Source: Kineococcus aurantiacus
GTDB lineage: Bacteria; Actinomycetota; Actinomycetes; Actinomycetales; Kineococcaceae
DNA: 64,000 bases
Assembly: GCF_013409345.1 (NCBI RefSeq)
Contig: NZ_JACCBB010000001.1
Span: forward strand, 4,588,001-4,652,000
Reading direction: 5' to 3'
The position numbers and the translations under genes were made by a program. Shown here one piece after another: positions 25,268 through 34,738 of this stretch. Within the stretch, counting starts at the first letter, position 1, and each line of letters starts with the position of its first letter. The notes under the pieces are model-generated. The model worked only from the letters and a program-made list of their open reading frames with translations, was not told where the DNA came from and did not search any database.

Positions 25268-26950
25268 ATGAGCGGTACTGCGGACCTCGTCCTGCACTCC
25301 GGACGGGTTTTCACCGGGACCGGGTTGCACCCCTCGGCGACGGCGGTGGCCGTCAGCGACGGCCGCGTCGCCGCCGTCGGGACGGACGCCGAGCTCCGGT
25401 CCTGGACCGGGCCCGGCACCCGGACGGTGGACCTGGCGGGCCGGCTGGTCCTGCCCGGTTTCACCGACGCCCACGTCCACCCCGTCATGGGCGGCCTGGA
25501 ACGCCTGGGCTGCGACCTCAGCGAGGTCCACGGCGCGCAGGCCGCCCTGGACCGGGTCGCGGCCCACGCGGCGGCCCACCCCGGGGAGTGGGTCTCCGGC
25601 GGGGGCTGGTCGATGGCCGACTTCCCCGGCGGCACCCCCCGTCGCGAGGACCTCGACCGCGTCGTGCCGGACCGGCCGGTGTTCCTGCTGAACCGCGACC
25701 ACCACGGCGCGTGGGCCAACAGCCGGGCCCTGGAGCTGGCCGGGGTCGACGCGCGGACCCCCGACCCCGTCGACGGCCGGATCGAGCGCGACCCCGACGG
25801 CACCCCGACCGGCACGCTGCACGAGGGCGCGATGGACCTCGTCAGCCGCCTGCTGCCACCGGTCACCCCGGCCGACCTCGCGGCCGGGCTGGCCGAGGGG
25901 CAGCGGTACCTGCACTCCGTGGGCGTCACCGGCTGGCAGGACGCCATCGTCGGCGCCTACGCCGGCCACTCCGACACCACGCCGGTCTACCTGGACGCGG
26001 TGGCCGCCGGCACCCTCACCGCCCGCGTCGTCGGCGCCCTGTGGTGGCCGCGCGGCCGGACGGCCGAGGAGGTCGACGACGTCGTCGCCGGGTTCGTCGC
26101 CCACCGCGAGCGGGTCGCGGCGGCCGGCTCGGACCGCTTCCGGACCACGAGCGTCAAGATCATGCTCGACGGGGTCGCGGAGAACCGGACCGCCTCGATG
26201 CTCACGCCGTACCTCGACGGCTGCGGCTGCAGCTCGGGGGAGACGGGCCTGTCCTACCTGGACCGCGACCTGCTGCTGGCCGCCGTGCCCGCGCTGGACG
26301 CGGCGGGCTTCGACGTCCACGTGCACGTCATCGGCGACCGCGCCGTGCGCGACGCCCTCGACGCCGTCGCCCTGGCGCGGCGGTCCCCCGCCTCCCGCGG
26401 CGGCCGGCACCACCTGGCGCACCTGCAGGTCGTCCACCCCGACGACGTGCCCCGGTTCGCCGCGCTCGACGTCACCGCCAACGCCCAGGCGCTGTGGGCC
26501 TGCGAGGAGGAGCAGATGACCGCGTTGACCACACCCCTGCTGGGACCGGAGCGGAACTCCTGGCAGTACCCGTTCGGGGGGCTGCTGCGGACCGGGGCGC
26601 GCCTGGTCATGGGGTCGGACTGGCCGGTGTCCACCCCCGACCCGTGGCAGGCCGTCCACGTCGCCGTCAACCGCACCCCGCCGGGCGTCGACGCCCGCCC
26701 CTTCGGCCCCGAGCACGCGCTGACCCTCACCGAGGCCCTGCACGCGTACACCGCCGGATCGGCCTGGATCAACCGGCACGACGACGCCGGCACGCTCACC
26801 GCGGGAGCCGTCGCCGACCTCGCCGTCGCCAGCGTCGACCCCTACTCCGTGGAACCGCGGGACCTGCACCGGGTGCGGACCGACCTGACCCTCGTCGCCG
26901 GGACCCCGGTCCACGAGGCGTCGACGGACCTGGCGGGGGTGGGACGGTGA
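25268..26950 (+). CDS. Amidohydrolase family 3 protein (YtcJ-like)
   Basis: Metal-dependent amidohydrolase of 560 residues. The metal-binding pair is in [15 protein letters not shown] (about residue 67); further ligand segments are KIMLDGVAE (Lys, possibly carboxylated), [16 protein letters not shown] (His), [13 protein letters not shown] (His) and [13 protein letters not shown] (Asp). This is the full set for the YtcJ/NfdA branch, which cleaves amide or formamide bonds. The ATG at 25268 has its own promoter. The frame is open upstream into the preceding gene because of the 19-bp duplication. It may hydrolyse an acylated or formylated polyamine intermediate, which is inference from context. 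Its stop overlaps potA by 4 bases. Confidence 0.85.
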   Translation: MSGTADLVLHSGRVFTGTGLHPSATAVAVSDGRVAAVGTDAELRSWTGPGTRTVDLAGRLVLPGFTDAHVHPVMGGLERLGCDLSEVHGAQAALDRVAAHAAAHPGEWVSGGGWSMADFPGGTPRREDLDRVVPDRPVFLLNRDHHGAWANSRALELAGVDARTPDPVDGRIERDPDGTPTGTLHEGAMDLVSRLLPPVTPADLAAGLAEGQRYLHSVGVTGWQDAIVGAYAGHSDTTPVYLDAVAAGTLTARVVGALWWPRGRTAEEVDDVVAGFVAHRERVAAAGSDRFRTTSVKIMLDGVAENRTASMLTPYLDGCGCSSGETGLSYLDRDLLLAAVPALDAAGFDVHVHVIGDRAVRDALDAVALARRSPASRGGRHHLAHLQVVHPDDVPRFAALDVTANAQALWACEEEQMTALTTPLLGPERNSWQYPFGGLLRTGARLVMGSDWPVSTPDPWQAVHVAVNRTPPGVDARPFGPEHALTLTEALHAYTAGSAWINRHDDAGTLTAGAVADLAVASVDPYSVEPRDLHRVRTDLTLVAGTPVHEASTDLAGVGR

Positions 26951-28092
26951 GCGTGCTGGCCCCCGACACCTCCTCCCTCGCCGGCACCGGCGGCGGGTCG
27001 GTCGACATCACCGGCGTCGTCAAGCGGTTCGGCGCGGCCACGGCCGTCGACGGCGTCGACCTGCACGTCCGGTCCGGGGAGTTCCTGTCCCTGCTCGGTC
27101 CCAGCGGCTGCGGCAAGACCACCCTGCTGCGGATGCTCGCGGGGTTCGAGCACCCCGACGCGGGCGACCTCGCCATCGACGGCCGGTCCGTCCTCGGCCT
27201 GCCCCCGCACCGGCGCCCCGTGAACACGGTGTTCCAGGCCTACGCGTTGTTCCCGCACATGACCGTCGCCGAGAACGTCGCCTACGGGCTGCGGCAGAAG
27301 GGGCTGCGGCGCAGGCGCGTCGAGGCCGGGGAGGTCCGCCGCCGCGTCGGCGAGGCGCTGGAGATGGTGCGCATGAGCGCCTTCGCGCAGCGGTCCCCCA
27401 GCGCCCTGTCCGGCGGTCAGCAGCAGCGCGTCGCGCTCGCCCGCGCCCTCGTCAACCGCCCGCAGGTGCTGCTGCTCGACGAACCCCTCTCCGCCCTGGA
27501 CCGCAAGCTGCGCGAGGAGATGCAGGTCGAGCTGAAGCTGCTGCAGACGTCGCTGGGCACGACCTTCGTCTTCGTCACCCACGACCAGGAGGAGGCGCTG
27601 TCCATGAGCGACCGCATCGCGGTCATGCTCGACGGCTGCGTGCAGCAGTTCGGGGTCCCCGAGGAGGTCTACGCCGAACCCGTCAGCGCCTTCGTCGCGG
27701 GGTTCATCGGCAAGCAGAACTTCCTGCCCGGCCAGGTCGTGCAGCCGGGCGTGGTGACGTGCCCGGAGGGCACGCTGGCCACCCGCCCCGTCGACCTGCC
27801 GGCCGGGTCCCCCGTCCTCGCCGCCGTCCGCCCCGAGGCCGTCCAGGTCACGGCCGGCGAACCGGCGGGCGCGGCCAACCGCGTCCGCGGCCGCCTCGCG
27901 GGCGTCGCCCACCTCGGCGACGTCGTCCAGCGCGTCGTCGTGACGAGCTCGGGTGCGGAGGTGCTGGCCCGCGCCCCGCGCGGTGCCGCCGGCCCCGGCA
28001 CCGGCGAGGTCGGGACCGAGGTCTGGTGCGCCTTCACCCCCGAGCACGTCCACGTCTTCCCCGCCCCCCACACCCCCGGGAGCCCCCTGTGA
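26947..28092 (+). CDS. potA: Spermidine/putrescine-type ABC transporter ATP-binding protein
   Basis: Cytoplasmic ATPase of a PotABCD-type importer, 381 residues. Motifs: Walker [10 protein letters not shown]-loop [20 protein letters not shown], signature [15 protein letters not shown], Walker [13 protein letters not shown] and switch His in [10 protein letters not shown]. The C-terminal TOBE domain (about 285-375, with LAAVRPEAV) is typical of this group. The GTG start at 26947 makes a 4-base GTGA overlap with the amidohydrolase stop, and the stop overlaps potD. Family assignment is certain; substrate (polyamine) is inferred from the PotD homologue and the linked catabolic genes. Confidence 0.9.
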   Translation: MSVLAPDTSSLAGTGGGSVDITGVVKRFGAATAVDGVDLHVRSGEFLSLLGPSGCGKTTLLRMLAGFEHPDAGDLAIDGRSVLGLPPHRRPVNTVFQAYALFPHMTVAENVAYGLRQKGLRRRRVEAGEVRRRVGEALEMVRMSAFAQRSPSALSGGQQQRVALARALVNRPQVLLLDEPLSALDRKLREEMQVELKLLQTSLGTTFVFVTHDQEEALSMSDRIAVMLDGCVQQFGVPEEVYAEPVSAFVAGFIGKQNFLPGQVVQPGVVTCPEGTLATRPVDLPAGSPVLAAVRPEAVQVTAGEPAGAANRVRGRLAGVAHLGDVVQRVVVTSSGAEVLARAPRGAAGPGTGEVGTEVWCAFTPEHVHVFPAPHTPGSPL

Positions 28093-29258
28093 CCGACCAC
28101 CCCACCGCCCTCGTCCCCGCGGCGACCGCCGGCCGGCTCAACCGGACCCTGACCCGGCGCCGCAGCGTCCTCGCCGCCCTCGCCTCCAGCGCCGCGCTCG
28201 CGGCGTGCGGCGGGAACTCCAACGGGGCGGGCGGTGCCGCGGCGACCCCCGACGGCGAGCTCGAGGACAGCCTCAACGTCTACAGCTGGGCCGACTACGA
28301 CGACCCGGACAACCTCACGGCGTTCGAGGGGACCGGCCCGAAGCTGCAGGTCGACAGCTACGCCTCGAACGAGGAGATGATCGCCAAGCTCGTCGCCGCC
28401 AACGGGGCCAGCGGGTACGACATCGTGGTCCCCACCGGGCTGTTCATCCCGCAGATGGCGCAGAACGGGCTCCTGGAGGAGCTCGACCACAGCAGGCTCA
28501 AGAACTTCGGCAACCTCGACCCCGCCTACCTCGGCCGCGACTGGGACCCGGAGAACAAGTACTCCGTCCCCAAGGACTGGGGCACCACGGGGTTCGTGTA
28601 CGACAACACCGTCATCGGACGGCAGCTCACCTCGTGGGCCGACTTCCTCGACGCCGCGCAGAAGGAGGCGTCCGGGAACACCTCGATCCTCGAGGACCCC
28701 TGGGAGGTCACCTGCATCTGGTTCGCCGCCAACGGGATCGACCCGAACACCACCGACCCGGCGGAGATCGCCGCGGCCAAGGAGGGGCTGGTCCAGGGCC
28801 TGGCTCCGCACCTGAAGGGGTTCGAGTCCAACCCCGGCAGCAGCGCCATCGCCCAGTCGACCTTCGCCCTCATGCAGTGCTGGAACGGCGACGCCCGGCT
28901 CGGGATCGACGGCTCCGACACGCCGGACAAGTGGACGTACGTCTTCCCCACGCCGACGGCCAACCTCTGGATCGACAACTGGTGCATCGCCAAGGGCGCC
29001 GAGCACCCCGACGCGGCCTACGCCTTCATCGACTTCATGCTCGACGAGGCGAACTCGGTCAAGGAGGTCCTCTACATCGGCTACCCGACGGCGCTGAAGG
29101 ACATCGCGGCGAAGGCCGCGGCGGCGGGGCTGGACCGCTCCGAGCTCGTGTTCCCGGACAAGAGCATCGTCGACCGCCTCACCGTCAGCCAGCTCAACGA
29201 GGGCCACCAGGCGATCGTCGAGGCGGTCGACGCGATCCGCGCCGCAGCGGGGAACTGA
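28089..29258 (+). CDS. potD: Spermidine/putrescine-type substrate-binding lipoprotein
   Basis: Extracytoplasmic binding protein of 389 residues. The signal peptide has a twin-arginine-like [13 protein letters not shown] followed by the lipobox SAALAAC (Cys40). The mature N-terminus [19 protein letters not shown] is the classic PotD/PotF opening. Conserved PotD features follow: YDIVVPTG, the [13 protein letters not shown] segment and [20 protein letters not shown] near the C-terminus. The acidic and aromatic residues that cradle polyamines in PotD are plausible here but cannot be confirmed without alignment. It overlaps potA by 4 bases and potB by 1 base (TGATG). Confidence 0.9.
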   Translation: MTDHPTALVPAATAGRLNRTLTRRRSVLAALASSAALAACGGNSNGAGGAAATPDGELEDSLNVYSWADYDDPDNLTAFEGTGPKLQVDSYASNEEMIAKLVAANGASGYDIVVPTGLFIPQMAQNGLLEELDHSRLKNFGNLDPAYLGRDWDPENKYSVPKDWGTTGFVYDNTVIGRQLTSWADFLDAAQKEASGNTSILEDPWEVTCIWFAANGIDPNTTDPAEIAAAKEGLVQGLAPHLKGFESNPGSSAIAQSTFALMQCWNGDARLGIDGSDTPDKWTYVFPTPTANLWIDNWCIAKGAEHPDAAYAFIDFMLDEANSVKEVLYIGYPTALKDIAAKAAAAGLDRSELVFPDKSIVDRLTVSQLNEGHQAIVEAVDAIRAAAGN

Positions 29259-30142
29259 TGCTGCGCCGCCTGCGGACGCCCCACGGTGCGCTCGCCCTGC
29301 CGGCCTGGGTCTTCCTGCTCGGCTTCTTCGTCGCCCCCGTCGCGCTCGTCGTCTGGTACAGCTTCGGGTACAAGCCGGGCATGTTCGGCACCCACGCCAA
29401 CGACGTGCTGTCCCTGGACCGGTACGGCGAGGCGCTCTCCGGCACGTTCGTCCGCACGTTCTGGAACACCCTGCGCATCGCCGTGGTGGGCACCCTGGTC
29501 TGCCTCGTCGTGGCCCTGCCCTTCGCCTACTGGCTGGCCGTGAAGGTGCCCGCGCGGTGGCGGGGGCTCGTCCTGGCCCTCGTCATGGTGCCCTTCTGGA
29601 CGAACTTCCTGGTCCGGACCCTCGGCTGGCAGATCGCGCTCTCACCGCAGGGCCCGTTCTCGACGGCGTGGCAGGCGCTCGGCGGGGACCCCTTCGACCT
29701 CCTCTACACCCGGGGCGCCGTGCAGCTCGGCGTCGTCTACAACTACCTGCCGCTGATGCTCCTGCCGCTGTACGTCGCGCTGGAACGCACGAGCCACACG
29801 CTGCGCGAGGCCAGCCGCGACCTCGGCGCCGGACGCTGGCGCACCTTCGTCGACGTCACCCTGCCCCTGGCCTTCCCGGGGATCGCCTCGGGCAGCCTGC
29901 TGGTGTTCGTGCCCCTCATGGGCGACTACGTCACGGCGACGGTCCTGGGCGGCGCCAAGGGCAACATGGTCGGCCAGCTCGTGGCCGGGCAGTTCCAGTC
30001 CGCGCAGAACTGGGCGCTGGGGTCGGCCATGGCCGTCGTCCTCATCCTGTTCACCGGGGGCACCGTGCTGCTCACCGCCGTCGCGGTGCTCGTCGTCCGC
30101 CGGGTCCGACGGGCCCGTCGCCACGTGGAGGTGACCCTGTGA
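29258..30142 (+). CDS. potB: Spermidine/putrescine-type ABC transporter permease PotB
   Basis: Inner-membrane permease of 294 residues with six predicted helices. The first is LPAWVFLLGFFVAPVALVVW. The EAA loop that docks the ATPase is EASRDLGAGRWRTFVDVTLP. The PotB-characteristic segment VPFWTNFLVRTLGWQIAL is present. It lies between potD and potC, overlapping each by 1 and 4 bases, so the transporter is made as a unit. Confidence 0.9.
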   Translation: MLRRLRTPHGALALPAWVFLLGFFVAPVALVVWYSFGYKPGMFGTHANDVLSLDRYGEALSGTFVRTFWNTLRIAVVGTLVCLVVALPFAYWLAVKVPARWRGLVLALVMVPFWTNFLVRTLGWQIALSPQGPFSTAWQALGGDPFDLLYTRGAVQLGVVYNYLPLMLLPLYVALERTSHTLREASRDLGAGRWRTFVDVTLPLAFPGIASGSLLVFVPLMGDYVTATVLGGAKGNMVGQLVAGQFQSAQNWALGSAMAVVLILFTGGTVLLTAVAVLVVRRVRRARRHVEVTL

Positions 30143-31023
30143 TCGACGACCGTCCCCCCGTCCTCGTGCGGTCCCGGCCCGCGCGGCGCCGCACGCGCTC
30201 CGACGTCCTGCTCACCGCCTGGGGCGTCCTCGTGCTGCTGTTCCTGTTCCTGCCGATCGCGGTGATCGTCGTCTACTCGTTCAACTCCGGGCGGCTGCTC
30301 ACCTCCTGGGGCGGCGCCGGGTTCGAGGCGTACACGGCCGGGCTGTCCCGGCCCGTCATCCGCGCCGCGGTGGCGACGTCCCTGCAGACCGCGGTCGGGG
30401 CCGCGCTGCTGTCCGCCGTCATCGGCTCCCTCGCCGGTCTGGCCCTGGCCAGGGTCGGCGGGCGGTGGGCCGCGGGGCTGACGCTCCTGCTCGGCCTGAC
30501 CCTCGTCACGCCGGAGATCGTCGACGCGATCTCGCTGCTCGGCTGGTTCGTCTCCCTCGACACCGAGGCCGGGCTCCCGCTGTTCGGCAACGGCATCGCC
30601 CGCCTCGTCGTCGCGCACTCGGTGCTGTCGACGGCTGTCGTCACCTTCATCGTGCGCGCCCGGGTCGCCGGTCTGGACGCCCGGCTGGAGGAGGCCGCGG
30701 CCGACCTGTACGCGACGCCGTGGCGCCGGTTCCGGGACGTCACGCTGCCGCTGGCGGCGCCGGGGGTGCTGGCCGGCGGGCTCATGGCGTTCACGTTGAG
30801 CCTGGACAACACCATCGTCGCGAGCTTCGTCTCGCTACCGGGCGCCAGCCCCTGGCCGGTGTACGTGTTCTCGGCCCTGCGGGCCGGGTTGCGGCCGGAG
30901 ATCGCCGCCGTGTCGACCCTCCTGCTGCTGCTCACCCTCGTCGCCCTGGCGGTCGTCGCGCTGGTGCTGCGCCGGTCGGGCGACTCCGCCTCGGACATCG
31001 CCCGCACGATGGCGGGCGGCTGA
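30139..31023 (+). CDS. potC: Spermidine/putrescine-type ABC transporter permease PotC
   Basis: Second permease of the importer, 294 residues. Six hydrophobic segments, beginning with VLVLLFLFLPIAVIVVYSFN, which is the usual PotC start. The EAA loop is EAAADLYATPWRRFRDVTLP, and TPEIVDAISLLGWFV is a PotC-typical helix. The GTG at 30139 overlaps the potB stop. It ends the operon; the convergent GntR gene stops 12 bases beyond its stop codon. Confidence 0.9.
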   Translation: MIDDRPPVLVRSRPARRRTRSDVLLTAWGVLVLLFLFLPIAVIVVYSFNSGRLLTSWGGAGFEAYTAGLSRPVIRAAVATSLQTAVGAALLSAVIGSLAGLALARVGGRWAAGLTLLLGLTLVTPEIVDAISLLGWFVSLDTEAGLPLFGNGIARLVVAHSVLSTAVVTFIVRARVAGLDARLEEAAADLYATPWRRFRDVTLPLAAPGVLAGGLMAFTLSLDNTIVASFVSLPGASPWPVYVFSALRAGLRPEIAAVSTLLLLLTLVALAVVALVLRRSGDSASDIARTMAGG

Positions 31024-31035
31024 CCCGTCCGCGGG

Positions 31036-31713
31036 TCAGAGCACCCTGCGCACGGTCTCCTCGAAACCCGTGACGTGCTCCACGGCCAGCCGGGCCGCCT
31101 CGGCCTCGTCGCCGGCGACGATGGCCTCCAGCAGCGCCACGTGCTCCCCGACGTGACCGGCGAAGGTGGGCAACCGGTCCAGGACGAGGCACCAGATCCT
31201 GGTGGCGAGGTTGTCGTGGCGGACGAGGACGTCCTCCAGGTAGGCGTTGCCGCAGTGCCGGTAGATGCTGCGGTGGACCTCGATGTCGTGACGCATGAGC
31301 TCGCGCTGCGACACCACCGCGGACCCGTCGGCGGAGGTGACCCGCAGGCCGGCGACGGTGCGGGCCAGGGCGCTCATCTCGGCCCGGGCGGCGTCCCCGG
31401 CGCGGCGGGCGGCCCCGGCGGCGGCGAGGGGTTCCAGGGCCCGGCGCACTTCGGAGATCTGCCCCAGGTCGGTCATGTCGACGGTGGTCGCGAACGTGCC
31501 GCGGCGGGGGTAGGCGATGACGAGCCGGTCGGCCTCCAGCCGTTTGAAGGCCTCACGCACGGGGGTGCGCCCCACCCCGAGCTGCTGGGCCAGGGCGTCG
31601 TCGTCGAGCGGTTCCCCGGGGCGGATGTCCAGCACGAGCAGGCGGTCGCGCAGCTGCTCGTAGGCGAGGTCGGCCAGCGTGGACGACGGCCCCTGGGTGG
31701 TCACGGCGCTCAT
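31036..31713 (-). CDS. GntR-family (FCD) transcriptional regulator
   Basis: DNA-binding regulator of 225 residues. The N-terminal winged helix (LAYEQLRDRLLVLDIRPGEP through LAQQLGVGRTPVREAFKRLE) is the GntR signature. The C-terminal helical FCD domain has the metal/effector-binding pattern of the family: a D-x-x-x-H in RHDIEVHRSIY and later histidines in GEHVALLEAI and EHVTGFEE. The ATG at 31713 is preferred since a -10 (TACCAT, 31726-31721) ends 7 bases upstream. It faces away from the betaine/sarcosine island, and a 15-base motif in its promoter recurs at the sarcosine operon promoter, so it probably represses both. Confidence 0.9.
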   Translation of the reverse strand: MSAVTTQGPSSTLADLAYEQLRDRLLVLDIRPGEPLDDDALAQQLGVGRTPVREAFKRLEADRLVIAYPRRGTFATTVDMTDLGQISEVRRALEPLAAAGAARRAGDAARAEMSALARTVAGLRVTSADGSAVVSQRELMRHDIEVHRSIYRHCGNAYLEDVLVRHDNLATRIWCLVLDRLPTFAGHVGEHVALLEAIVAGDEAEAARLAVEHVTGFEETVRRVL

Positions 31714-31720
31714 GGGACCG

Positions 31721-31759
31721 ATGGTACGAGTGACCACGCACTGGTACATCAGTGTCCCG
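31721..31759. promoter_or_regulatory. Promoter and operator region of the GntR gene
   Basis: The minus-strand -10 is TACCAT (31726-31721). The pseudo-palindrome TGGTACATCA (31742-31751), of the kind bound by FCD-type GntR proteins, lies where the -35 should be. It belongs to the 15-mer TACATCAGTGTCCCG (31745-31759), 13/15 identical to 32776-32790 at the sarcosine operon. A half-similar TGGTACGAGT is at 31722-31731. Confidence 0.5.
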
Positions 31760-31843
31760 GGGTCCCCGTGAGCCGGGTCGCGGGGACTGCGCCCCGCGCG
31801 GCCCGTGGCGGTGGTGTTGCGACGATGCTGGGATGGTGGGGGC

Positions 31844-32644
31844 ATGAGCGGCACGCCGGGGACTGCTGATGGCCCGCGCACCTCACCCGTCCAGTCCGTC
31901 GACCGGGCCGTGACGATCCTCGAGGTGCTGGCCGAGCTCGGCGAGTCCGGCGTCACCGAGATCTCCCAGCGCCTCGACGTGCACAAGTCCACGGCGTTCC
32001 GGCTGGTCACCGCCCTGGAGAGCAGGGGGCTGGTCGAGCAGGTCGGCGACCGCGGCAAGTACCGCCTGGGCATGGCCGTGGTCCGGCTGGCCGGGGCCGT
32101 GACCGAGCAGCTCGACGTGGCGCGCCGGGCCCGCCCGGCCTGCGAGGCGCTCGCCGCGGCGACGGGGGAGACGGTGAACCTCGCCGTCGCCGACGGGGAC
32201 GCCGCCATCAACGTGGACCAGGTCCGCGGGACGTCCTCGGTCGTGACCCGCAACTGGGTGGGGGAGCGCACCCCGTTGCACGCGACCTCCAGCGGCAAGG
32301 TGCTCATGGCGTTCTGCCCGCCCGTGCGCGCCGCCGGGCTGACCGAGCGGCTGCGCCGGTTCACCGACGCCACGGTCGTGCGGGGCCGCGACCTGGAGGA
32401 GGCGCTCGGCAAGATCGCCGTCGACGGGTACGCCGTCACGCAGGAGGAGCTGGAGGTGGGGCTCAACGCCGTCGCGGCGCCGGTGCGCGGCGCGGACGGG
32501 ACGGTGCTGGCCGCTCTGAGCGTGTCCGGCCCCTCGTACCGGCTGACGCCCGAGCGTCTCCTGGAGGTGGCTCCCGAGGTCGTGGCGGCCGCGGAGACGG
32601 CGTCGGCGAACCTCGGCTGGCGGGCCAGGACCCCCCGCCCCTGA
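31844..32644 (+). CDS. IclR-family transcriptional regulator
   Basis: Regulator of 266 residues. The N-terminal winged helix has SPVQSVDRAVTILEVLAELG and VTEISQRLDVHKSTAFRLVT, a typical IclR opening. The C-terminal GAF-like effector domain includes GETVNLAVADGDAAINVDQV and LHATSSGKVLMAF. ATG at 31844 is chosen over an upstream GTG at 31805 because the latter adds only an unconserved MAVVLRRCWDGGG stretch. It resembles the second IclR gene at 43.8-44.6 kb. Placed directly ahead of the sarcosine operon, it is a likely regulator of it or of the transport genes. Confidence 0.88.
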   Translation: MSGTPGTADGPRTSPVQSVDRAVTILEVLAELGESGVTEISQRLDVHKSTAFRLVTALESRGLVEQVGDRGKYRLGMAVVRLAGAVTEQLDVARRARPACEALAAATGETVNLAVADGDAAINVDQVRGTSSVVTRNWVGERTPLHATSSGKVLMAFCPPVRAAGLTERLRRFTDATVVRGRDLEEALGKIAVDGYAVTQEELEVGLNAVAAPVRGADGTVLAALSVSGPSYRLTPERLLEVAPEVVAAAETASANLGWRARTPRP

Positions 32645-32737
32645 CCTCCGGGGCGGACCGGGGCGACGCCTCCTCGACGTCGCCCGCCCCACGTCGCGCC
32701 CGGACGGGCGCCCGCCGCACCGGGGCGACGCCGGACC

Positions 32738-32766
32738 TTGACCTGTGAGCAGCCGGCTCTTAGAGT
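32738..32766 (+). promoter_or_regulatory. Promoter of the glyA'-soxBDAG operon
   Basis: TTGACC (32738-32743) and TAGAGT (32761-32766) with exactly 17 bases between them; predicted start near 32773, with a leader of about 37 bases. Confidence 0.7.
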
Positions 32767-32768
32767 CC

Positions 32769-32790
32769 GGACAGATATATCAGTGTCCTG
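32769..32790. promoter_or_regulatory. Operator at the sarcosine operon promoter
   Basis: Inverted repeat GGACA (32769-32773) ... TGTCC (32784-32788) flanks GATATATC, right at the predicted transcription start. It contains AGATATATCA, the counterpart of TGGTACATCA at the GntR promoter, and shares a 15-base block with it (TATATCAGTGTCCTG, 32776-32790). Best explained as a GntR (FCD) repressor site. Confidence 0.55.
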
Positions 32791-32809
32791 ACAGCGACCA
32801 GGGGTGGCG

Positions 32810-33454
32810 ATGACGACCGCGGTGCAGCACGGGGGCAGGTCGAGGGCCGACGGCACCGTCCCCGGACGGCCCCTGGCCGGGGCCGCTCCCGACGTCGCGG
32901 CGGCGACCGCGTCGGAACCGGCGCGTCGGCAGTCCACGCTGGAGATGACGGCGAGCGGGGACCCCGAGCCCCGCGCCGTCGGGGAGGCGCCGGGGTCGGT
33001 GCTCACCACCGGCTTCGCCGAGCACTGGGAGCGCGCGCTCACCGGGGCGGAGCTGCTGGCCGAGCGCCTGCTCGCCCGGGACTCCCGGGCCGCCGGTCTC
33101 GACGTCGTCAGCGGCGGCACCGACGTCCACGTGGTCCTGGTGGACCTGCGCGGTTCCCACCTCGACGGCCGCCAGGCCGAGGACCGCCTGCACGAGATCG
33201 GCATCGCGGTCGACCGCCACCCCGTCCCCCGCGACCCGGCGACCCCCGGAGCGGGTTCCGGTGTCCGGATCGGGACCCGGGCCCTGGCCGCCCGCGGGTT
33301 CGCCGCCGCGGACTTCGCCGAGGTCGCCGACGTCGTCGCCGCCGCGCTGCGACCCGGCACCGACCACCTGGCCCGGCTGGCCCTGCGCGGCCGCGTCAGG
33401 GCCCTGGCCCGCCGCCACCCGCTCCACCCCGACCTGACGGAGGCCGACCGATGA
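32810..33454 (+). CDS. glyA: Internally deleted serine hydroxymethyltransferase (catalytic core missing)
   Basis: A 214-residue protein made of the two ends of a serine hydroxymethyltransferase (normally about 420-430). Residues 20-71 match the SHMT N-terminal arm: [20 protein letters not shown], then [10 protein letters not shown] (family QSTLEMIASENF) and [16 protein letters not shown] (family GSVLTNKYAE). Residues 72-200 match the C-terminal domain: [16 protein letters not shown] and [15 protein letters not shown]. About 250 residues between, with the PLP-binding Lys and most of the active site, are absent, and the SEN motif is replaced by SGD. The ATG at 32810 follows AGGGG. It is the first gene of the sox operon, where an intact glyA would be expected, and overlaps soxB by 4 bases. 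A pyridoxal enzyme activity is not possible from this chain alone. Confidence 0.8.
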   Translation: MTTAVQHGGRSRADGTVPGRPLAGAAPDVAAATASEPARRQSTLEMTASGDPEPRAVGEAPGSVLTTGFAEHWERALTGAELLAERLLARDSRAAGLDVVSGGTDVHVVLVDLRGSHLDGRQAEDRLHEIGIAVDRHPVPRDPATPGAGSGVRIGTRALAARGFAAADFAEVADVVAAALRPGTDHLARLALRGRVRALARRHPLHPDLTEADR

Positions 33455-34725
33455 GCACCGTGGACGCGTTCTCCCGCGATCCGGCCCGGGCGGTCGCCGC
33501 CCGCACCCCGGGGGCGGACCTGCCCGAGCACCCGGACTTCCTGTGGCGCAACCCCGAGCCGAGGAAGTCCTACGACGTCGTCGTCGTCGGGGGCGGCGGG
33601 CACGGCCTGGCGACGGCGCACTACCTGGCGAAGAACCACGGGATCACGAACGTCGCGGTCCTGGAGAAGGGGTGGCTGGCGGGCGGGAACATGGCCCGCA
33701 ACACCACCCTCATCCGGTCGAACTACCTCTGGGACGAGTCGGCCGGGATCTACGAGCACTCCCTGAAGCTGTGGGAGGGCCTGGAGGAGGACCTGGGGTA
33801 CCCGATCCTGTTCAGCCAGCGCGGGGTGCTCAACCTCGCCCACACGCTGCAGGACGTGCGGGACTCGGTGCGGCGGGTGCAGGCCAACCGGCTCAACGGC
33901 ATCGACGCCGAGTGGGTCGAACCGGACGAGGTCCGCAAGATCTGCCCGATCGTCAACACCTCCGGCGACATCCGCTACCCGGTGCTCGGAGCCACGTACC
34001 AGCCACGGGCAGGCATCGCCAAGCACGACTACGTGGCCTGGGGCCTGGCCCGGCGCGCCGACGAGGCCGGCATCGACATCATCCAGGACTGCGAGGTCAC
34101 GGGTTTCACCGTCGACGGTGACCGGGTCACGGGCGTGCGGACCACGCGGGGCGACATCGCCTGCGGCAAGGTGGCGCTGGCCTCCGCGGGCAGCACCTCG
34201 GTGCTGACCGACATGCTGGGGTTCCGGGTGCCGATCCAGTCCCACCCGCTGCAGGCGCTGGTGTCGGAACTCCTCGAACCCGTGCACCCCACGATCGTCA
34301 TGTCGAACGCGGTGCACGTGTACGTGTCGCAGGCGCACAAGGGCGAGCTGGTCATGGGGGCGGGCGTCGACTCCTACAACGGCTACGGGCAGCGGGGCGC
34401 TTTCCACATCGTCGAACGGCAGATGGCGGCGGCGGTGGAGCTGTTCCCGGTGTTCGCCCGGGCCCACCTGCTGCGGACCTGGGCCGGCATCGTCGACGTC
34501 ACCCCGGACGCCTCGCCGATCGTGGGCAAGACCCCCTACGAGAACGTGTACCTGAACTGCGGCTGGGGGACCGGTGGTTTCAAGGCGACCCCGGGGGTGG
34601 GGTGGTGCTTCGCGCACACCATCGCCCACGACAGCCCGCACGAGTACAACGCGCCGTTCACCCTGGACCGGTTCGTGACCGGCCGGCTCGTCGACGAGCA
34701 CGGCGCCGCCGCCGTGGCCCACTGA
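33451..34725 (+). CDS. soxB: Sarcosine oxidase subunit beta
   Basis: Flavin subunit of heterotetrameric sarcosine oxidase, which oxidises sarcosine to glycine and passes the methyl carbon to tetrahydrofolate. 424 residues. The FAD fold is [20 protein letters not shown] (residues 41-60), with [19 protein letters not shown] after it. The motif [12 protein letters not shown] carries the His that holds covalent FMN in characterised SoxB proteins. The C-terminal FAD closure is [12 protein letters not shown]. The ATG overlaps the preceding stop (ATGA). Confidence 0.95.
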   Translation: MSTVDAFSRDPARAVAARTPGADLPEHPDFLWRNPEPRKSYDVVVVGGGGHGLATAHYLAKNHGITNVAVLEKGWLAGGNMARNTTLIRSNYLWDESAGIYEHSLKLWEGLEEDLGYPILFSQRGVLNLAHTLQDVRDSVRRVQANRLNGIDAEWVEPDEVRKICPIVNTSGDIRYPVLGATYQPRAGIAKHDYVAWGLARRADEAGIDIIQDCEVTGFTVDGDRVTGVRTTRGDIACGKVALASAGSTSVLTDMLGFRVPIQSHPLQALVSELLEPVHPTIVMSNAVHVYVSQAHKGELVMGAGVDSYNGYGQRGAFHIVERQMAAAVELFPVFARAHLLRTWAGIVDVTPDASPIVGKTPYENVYLNCGWGTGGFKATPGVGWCFAHTIAHDSPHEYNAPFTLDRFVTGRLVDEHGAAAVAH

Positions 34726-34738
34726 GTCAGGAGGAGAC

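Noticed and set aside
23747-26950. Natural bifunctional FAD oxidoreductase-amidohydrolase fusion enzyme
   Set aside because: The join depends on an exact 19-bp duplication, the single-copy version gives a clean ending, and the amidohydrolase has its own promoter and start codon. A fusion is possible as a consequence but not as the designed gene.
31805-31843. Earlier GTG start for the first IclR gene
   Set aside because: It adds MAVVLRRCWDGGG, which does not resemble family N-termini; ATG at 31844 fits better.
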